Source of the DNA: Eumeta japonica
Lineage: Eukaryota > Arthropoda > Insecta > Lepidoptera > Psychidae
NCBI GenBank assembly: GCA_005406025.1
Contig: BGZK01000020.1
Location: 992,001-1,056,000 of the forward strand
Direction of reading: 5' to 3'
DNA length: 64,000 bases
Made by a program: the position numbers and the translations under genes. Below, in pieces: positions 58,553-64,000 of the stretch (position 1 is the stretch's first letter; every line of letters begins with the position of its first letter). The notes beneath the pieces are model-generated. The model ran no database searches. It saw only the letters and a list, made by a program, of their open reading frames with translations, and had not been told where the DNA came from.

Positions 58553-61289
58553 CGCGCCTAAAGAAATTTTCACTTCTTAAATGTTTAAAGGTTCTTATAT
58601 TATTTAAAATGTGCTAGCTTTGAACGCAAATTACGCGGTTCCTTAGAAAACAAATTATCATGCTCGTTATACATGATATCTTTTCAGTGTTATTATGTAT
58701 AAAATACCGTCTGTAAACTGTCTTTCTTAAAGTATTGTATCTCGTTCGCAACAGATACGTAAAACCTTATCTATATATCTCTTTAACATTATTTTGTGCA
58801 AAAAATTAATACTTTAGTAAAACACAGTTTTAGTAATTTAGAAAATTGTCATATGTATTATGACTTTATATAAATTGTTATGTCTATTTTGCTCTACAAT
58901 ATACAAAACATTATATGTATTTCTGTTTAACACCCTTATATGAAAATCAGTCCTTATTAAAAATCGCTCTCCCATCGAAATTCTTTGAAAGCGTTACTGA
59001 TACAACTCACAAAAGGTCACACTGCCGGGCGTTAATTCCTTCAAAAGTAGAATATTAGGTCACGGTGCCCACGCTGGGCCAAAGCTTAGTGGGAACTTCA
59101 AATGTCGTAGAAGATTTCGGCGAACTTATTCAGACATACTGGTTTATACGAACGAATGATAAAATTATATCAATAATTGTAAACACGAGTAGATGAAAGA
59201 AACATCTATTGATACGTGCGTGCGGGCACTAACGAGATTTTTTTTTAATGTGTTCTGGCAACACGGAGTATATTGGAGAAAAATAATTTTAATTCTGTTA
59301 TGTATACTTAAAGGCTTTTTCAAAGTAATGTATAAGTAATACAAAGTGTTGCAGTAAAATGGTTTTTATTTAAATACAGGATTAGATTAGATTACATTAG
59401 ACATATTAGTAAGGGTAAACTTTATATAGGTTTAGTATAGAGACACGTCTTCACACAACCTTTTACTTTCAGATCGAAATTCAGATCGGAAGAACCATAT
59501 GCCTCATACAAATATTTTCCTTACCAACATTCTATCATAACATACACAAATATAAAAGAAATAATAATTGACAAATCTATTCTATGATCACTCGGGCGGA
59601 GTGCAAACAGTTATTAACAAAACAATTATTAATATATCAACTTATTAATAGCTTACTTATACATATATGTCACATAGAGTGATCGCTTGATGTGAAAAAG
59701 AAGGATGTCAGCTTATGCTAATCCGGGTGAAGCCGCGCGTACAGTTAGTTATTAAAAGCGATTACAGTTTTTACTGATCGTAGAAGCATTATTGAGTATG
59801 AAGCAATGAAACGTATGAGTCACTCTCGACTGAGCAACTGTCAAAGCTCCCCAGAAAAACAACAAAATACACTGAAATGATTCACTCGCCATGTCACTAG
59901 ATGTTTTTCGTGGGCTTCATTTATCACACCATACTTCATCCTTTTAGTATAATTTTTCATTGTCCGTGTCGATGAATGAAACGGTCGACTGATGTCGGAT
60001 TTTCTTGCTAAGAATACCAATATATCGACGCACTCCCGCGCACAAGCCAACGACCATTGACCGGAAAACAAGCATCCTGCAGCGTTCATTTTCCTTTGAC
60101 GCCGTATCGAATTCCAGTTTTTGAAGGCTACGCTCCATTCTGCAGAACGCTCGCTCATCTCAAATAATCTCTCCTTATCCTTCTACCGAAGGTTATTCAT
60201 CATTTGCATTATTAGAAAGCGATGATAGGAAAACAAACCCAGTTTAAGATGACATTGTTATTTTTGACGGGGACGATGATGAGAAATTTCACACACCACC
60301 GGTTCCGGGAGTACTCTGAACGACCCCTCCCTCCCCCTTCCCTAAATCGCATCGCAATACGAAGGGCGAACCGAAATTTAAATTTGAATCAGCGACGATG
60401 GTAACGCAAAGGCATCGAACCTGGCCCGCCTCGTATTCCGCGAACGTGGAAATATCGGAGGTAAACAAAAATCGGCGGTGTCGTTGGCCGGGGTCGCCGG
60501 CGCCGAAACAATCCGTCGAATTCCTCGCGAGTGGCGAATTATTTTTAAACGATCCTGCATTAAACAGACCCGCAACGCAACCTCGTTCGGAAAGTGACGA
60601 CACGCCGTGACGGGCGCGACTGACGCCGCATATGGGACGGCGTGATTAACTTTTTGGCTTTTTACAGTCGATGTGAAACTATGATCTTATTCGGTTTCGT
60701 CCATCGGTTTATGACAGGAATGTCGCTATTACAATCGGTGCTGGTGGGTTGTTTTGCTCTGAAATGTAGACATTGAATCCGACTCTGTCTTTTGTTTGCG
60801 AGAGCGAATCGTTCATTTGACGCGTTTAAGTAAATTTTGAAAAAGAAAAAATAAACCTTGGCGAGAGTTCAAAAATAGGATGGTACACATACGGGGATGT
60901 GTACTAGGGCTGGATGATAACTTTCCGAAACGAAAAAGTAAAATAGCGAGTTGAGCTCGTATGGGGAGAGTTCCGTACGATGAATATATTACGTACCATG
61001 TCTTTTTTAAACCTGACCCAATTTTAAATGCCGTAACTAAAACAGCTGCAAATGCAAGTTTGTATGTGCAGCAAGAAGAGATCGAACATGTTATATTTTA
61101 TGACCGAAGACTCAAATAAAACTGTTTATTTTAAAATTCCAAATGAATACACGTAAATAAAAAAAGGTTTTGTGAATTGTAGAGGGTTTGACGTGAGATT
61201 AGCAAGTACGGAACTCTAAAATACGGCTGAATCACCTGAATAGAAATAAAATTGTCTTTGACGACTGTCACTATTCACTAGAATTGACC
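58553..61289. other. non-coding stretch with a GC-rich island
   Basis: Besides the island at 60290-60640, nothing is recognised. A balanced segment at 58985-59125 (GGTCACGGTGCCCACGCTGG, GCCAAAGCTTAGTGGGAACT) may be a LINE 3' scrap on the minus strand. The 105-codon minus frame at 59841-60158 overlaps another frame of 64 codons and cannot be assigned. Confidence 0.45.
60290..60640. promoter_or_regulatory. GC-rich island, candidate regulatory DNA
   Basis: About 350 bp with many CG dinucleotides (CGACCCCTCCCTCCCCCTTC, GGCCGGGGTCGCCGGCGCCG). Frames of 60 to 104 codons cross it on both strands at once, which argues that they reflect composition and not coding. It is the longest such island in the window. 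Confidence 0.35.
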
Positions 61290-61814
61290 TCCATAGATTT
61301 ATAAACGAAAGTATGTCCGTGCAAACACCACGAAAGTTAGTACATTGTATGTTTTCACTGATAAGATTTGTATGCCTTCTGTCTGAGCATTTGTCCCCGA
61401 TTTCGTTAACATTTTGTACTACTGAACCGAACTGCTACACCGATTCCAATAATTATTTCATTAAATGAAGTCTGCACTATCCCTAACGGTTGTAACTTAT
61501 ATTTTACTTTGGCATTAGCATTTGCCTTGACCTCTCACAAATCGAAGCCTGCCCGATAGCGGTATCGGAATCGAGAGCCGAACCGGGACCGGAAGTGAGA
61601 ACGGATCGGGGTTGAGACGAGGTGGCCCGAGGTTCGAGGTCGGACTGCGGTCAAAGCAAGAGCGTGACCGGGACCGAAATCGAGAACAGTATCAATAAGT
61701 ATCAGAATCATTTCTCTGATCAAGATCGCAGATCTGATCAGAAGCAAGATGATATGAAAGATCAAAGAACACATTCTATGTCCATGCGGGGAAAGCCGCG
61801 GCCAGAAAGCTAGT
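61290..61814 (+). mobile_element. Helitron-like copy with purine-rich array, ends CTAGT
   Basis: The left part has CATAGATTTATAAACGAAAG, TATGTCCGTG and, at about 61420, CTGAACCGAACTGCTACACC GATTCC, a diverged form of the 'ctgaaccgattt' block. At 61550-61690 comes an array of GGAATCGAGA/ACCGGGACCGG words, then TCCATGCGGGGAAAGCCGCG and the end CCAGAAAGCTAGT at 61814. Frames over the array (61535-61939 minus, 61622-61813 plus) are products of its periodicity. It is the clearest of the four related copies. Confidence 0.6.
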
Positions 61815-64000
61815 ATTATTATTAATGTTAAAGTTTGCATAGAGAGGTTTATGTCTTGGAATGAAACAGAGGGGATTCTATATATATAACTTATACGTAC
61901 ACTAGAAAATTGAAAGTTAGAAACCGCAAGCAATATCAAAACAAAAATTAGATAACCATTTCATAACTTAAATTTACATCCAGCGAAAGGGACTGGTAAA
62001 ATTTAACACGCAATATAAAAAAAAATTACATTATATTAAAGGATACATTTGAATAATAACTTATGCAAGTAATTAGGTTTGTTTCATCAGGTAGAATGTA
62101 AAAAGCACAAATTTGTGCCGTTATAGTGTTTTATGTATCAAAAGGGAAAACTGCAACTCATATTGAGATTTAGACTTATTCGCAATATAATTGAACTACC
62201 CGATTTACTTCTTTTCAATAATATTTAATAACCCATATCCCAGAAAAACTACTATATAAAAATCAGACAAAAAATATGTTATTCTACGAACTTATGTTTA
62301 GTAAATAATTAGATAGAGTGATAAAAAAATAACAACATTCATTTGTTTTATTGATTTACCTGTTTTCTTATCATCAGAGGAACCGATTCGATAAGCGATT
62401 TATCTAAAACTGATTTAAATAAGACTTAGTGCTTCTGTGTTCGTACATCAAATACTTAACGAAAATTGTGTGTTAGGTGTTCAATTTTGAACGCGTTCCG
62501 GTACGGCAAACTGCCTACGCCTGAAATAGTTGATCTTTTAAGTAAGTCAGCACCTTAAAACTTAGCTTCGCGCTATTTCGAAGGATTCTTCTCGTTTTAT
62601 GAACTCAGCTCACACACGAATTACACATTTTAAAAGCAAATGTCAGAGCTCAGCAAACGTTCACCCCCAGTGGACAACTTCAAGTAATCTCTACAAAAAA
62701 AAAAAAATTACGGGTGGGGGAGTGAAGGACAATTAACAGGACGTGAAGATATATTTTGTTTTTTATTTATGCTTTTTCCAAATCTAAATGAGGCTCAGGA
62801 TGCCTATAATTTTTCAAAGACACAGTAGTAATACTGCCTTAACTGTTACCTTCCTGTTTGAAATGACCCATTTCTTAAAAAAGATCTTCGGTTTTTAAAA
62901 TGGGCAATTTGCCATGGGCGTTGCCAGTCGGCATTTAAAAAAAAATTCAGAATGCCGACCAAAGAATCGAAAAATTCGTAAAAAAATAGCGATGTAATTT
63001 TTATAAATATTAGGCATTTGAGAGCAATCTTTTTTAAAATGACAACACAAAATTATTTAATTGGAAATTAATTAATTAGAAAACAATTCCAAACAGCCTG
63101 CTCTTTACTCCCATATGTTGGCATGTACATTTTTTTCTGATCGCGCGCTCGCGCACATACCACCCGTTTAGGGACCCGTTTAGTATGTCGTGCGATATAT
63201 ATGTGACGTCGCCCTCTTGCGTTTTGTCCGCCCCGTTGTCAAAAGTCTGTTGTCTATGACTCAAAGGTTCCAAAACTTTAAAGATAACGGAACGCCAACC
63301 AAATAACTTTTACTTTATGGAACCCCTTATCCAATGATTATAAAACAACACTAAAAATATAAGAACACGTTTTTATTTAATATATATTTAATACAATTAA
63401 AACACATTATTCTTAACTTAAAATTTTAATGTGAAGAATGAAATTATTTCACTGTTTTATACATAATTGTTTTATAGTTCGATATCATGTCCGAAAATTG
63501 TATTCGTATATCTGGGGTAGCATTCAAATTTTACCTGAACTCGTTTTTCGTATAAGCGTAGGTTGAAAAGCCTGTTCCACAACAATACGTTGCGACGAAT
63601 AAGAGCGATGTCAAGATAGCCTTTCTGGCTATCTCAGGGTATTCACTCCTAACAGCAACCCAAAACTCATTCGGAGGTGCAAATTAAAATGTGTGTTTTA
63701 ATGTGGATGAACTTCGAAGATCTATGAATGCTTCAGTCGGCGGTTATTTTAAAAGCTTATACAATTAATCCCACTTTCACTGCAATTGAACAAATTTTTT
63801 TGAGTCACGATAACGCGATCCAATATTTGTCGTCGTTGAAAATACTGGATGAGTGACGATTGAGGAACGAGGAGCGGGTGGGGGACGAAGCCCGCCGCGC
63901 GCCAACGCGAAACGTCGCGTATTGTCTCTGGCTACGTGCTCTGCTGTGCCATAGTCCAGGTTGAATTCTTGCTGACTGCCTATCTACTTGCATAAAAGTA
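61815..64000. other. non-coding stretch
   Basis: AT-rich background to about 63090, then somewhat more balanced sequence. A small hairpin AGATAGCC/GGCTATCT lies near 63614-63635. A GC-rich patch at 63840-63960 (GGGTGGGGGACGAAGCCCGC, CGCGCGCCAACGCG) carries an unrecognised 62-codon minus frame and may be regulatory DNA or the edge of something continuing beyond the window. Confidence 0.45.

Noticed and set aside
59841..60158. 105-codon minus-strand frame as an exon
   Set aside because: A second frame of 64 codons overlaps it on the same strand and neither matches a family; no splice evidence visible.
61535..61939. 134-codon minus-strand frame as a gene
   Set aside because: It lies over the purine-rich array and end of a Helitron-like copy, and its arginine/phenylalanine repeats come from the array.
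1..64000. CRISPR array, operon, phage or bacterial defence system
   Set aside because: No regularly spaced short repeats with unique spacers, no ribosome-binding-site-linked gene series and no prokaryotic genes; the repeats are eukaryotic transposons.

Overview
The window looks like eukaryotic, AT-rich insect DNA, most probably from a moth or butterfly. The evidence is the repeat content: degraded mariner copies, LINE 3' ends finishing in a TTTTTGATTTGATTT-type tail, Helitron-like copies ending in a GC-rich segment plus CTAGT, and a repeat family bounded by AGGGTTCCGTAGTC and GGCCGGTTTTT-like ends. I recognise this combination from lepidopteran genomes, but the species cannot be named from sequence alone. 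No bacterial or organellar genes, CRISPR array, rRNA or convincing tRNA was seen.

I recognise no intact host protein-coding gene. Nearly all open frames are short and look like chance frames in AT-rich DNA; the recognisable ones belong to transposable elements. The window is therefore either an intergenic gene desert or the inside of a very long intron.

Layout. 0.56-1.2 kb: a 633-bp pogo-like MITE. 2.5-3.25 kb: a tandem array with a 141-bp period. 3.3-3.8, 6.7-8.2 and 10.2-10.6 kb: Helitron-like non-autonomous copies. 13.2-14.3 kb: a dead mariner. 15.9-16.65 kb: a gutted LINE. 18.0-19.2 kb: a hAT end and a second mariner lineage. 20.2-20.65 kb: a second pogo-like MITE. 22.4 kb: C-terminus of a third mariner lineage. 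27.8-28.5 kb: a 5'-truncated hAT element with its C-terminal dimerisation domain still open. 34.2-35.25 kb: a dead mariner on the minus strand. 36.1-38.5 and 45.5 kb: three copies of one non-autonomous repeat family. 45.9-46.1 kb: a mariner 3' end. 48.3-53.0 kb: an almost complete but dead jockey/CR1-like LINE, split by a 555-bp hAT-type MITE with a target-site duplication. 61.3-61.8 kb: another Helitron-like copy.

Between these lie short islands distinctly richer in GC than their surroundings (near 1.5, 8.3, 14.5, 22.0, 26.5, 33.1, 39.5, 44.3, 60.4 and 63.9 kb). They have no recognisable coding content and are the best candidates for host regulatory DNA. A second theme is a set of short, nearly perfect hairpins with loops of 0 to 6 bases, including a spacerless 78-bp palindrome. 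I did not find a convincing new biological system; the most worthwhile leads are the GC-rich islands, the palindromes and the nested LINE/MITE.
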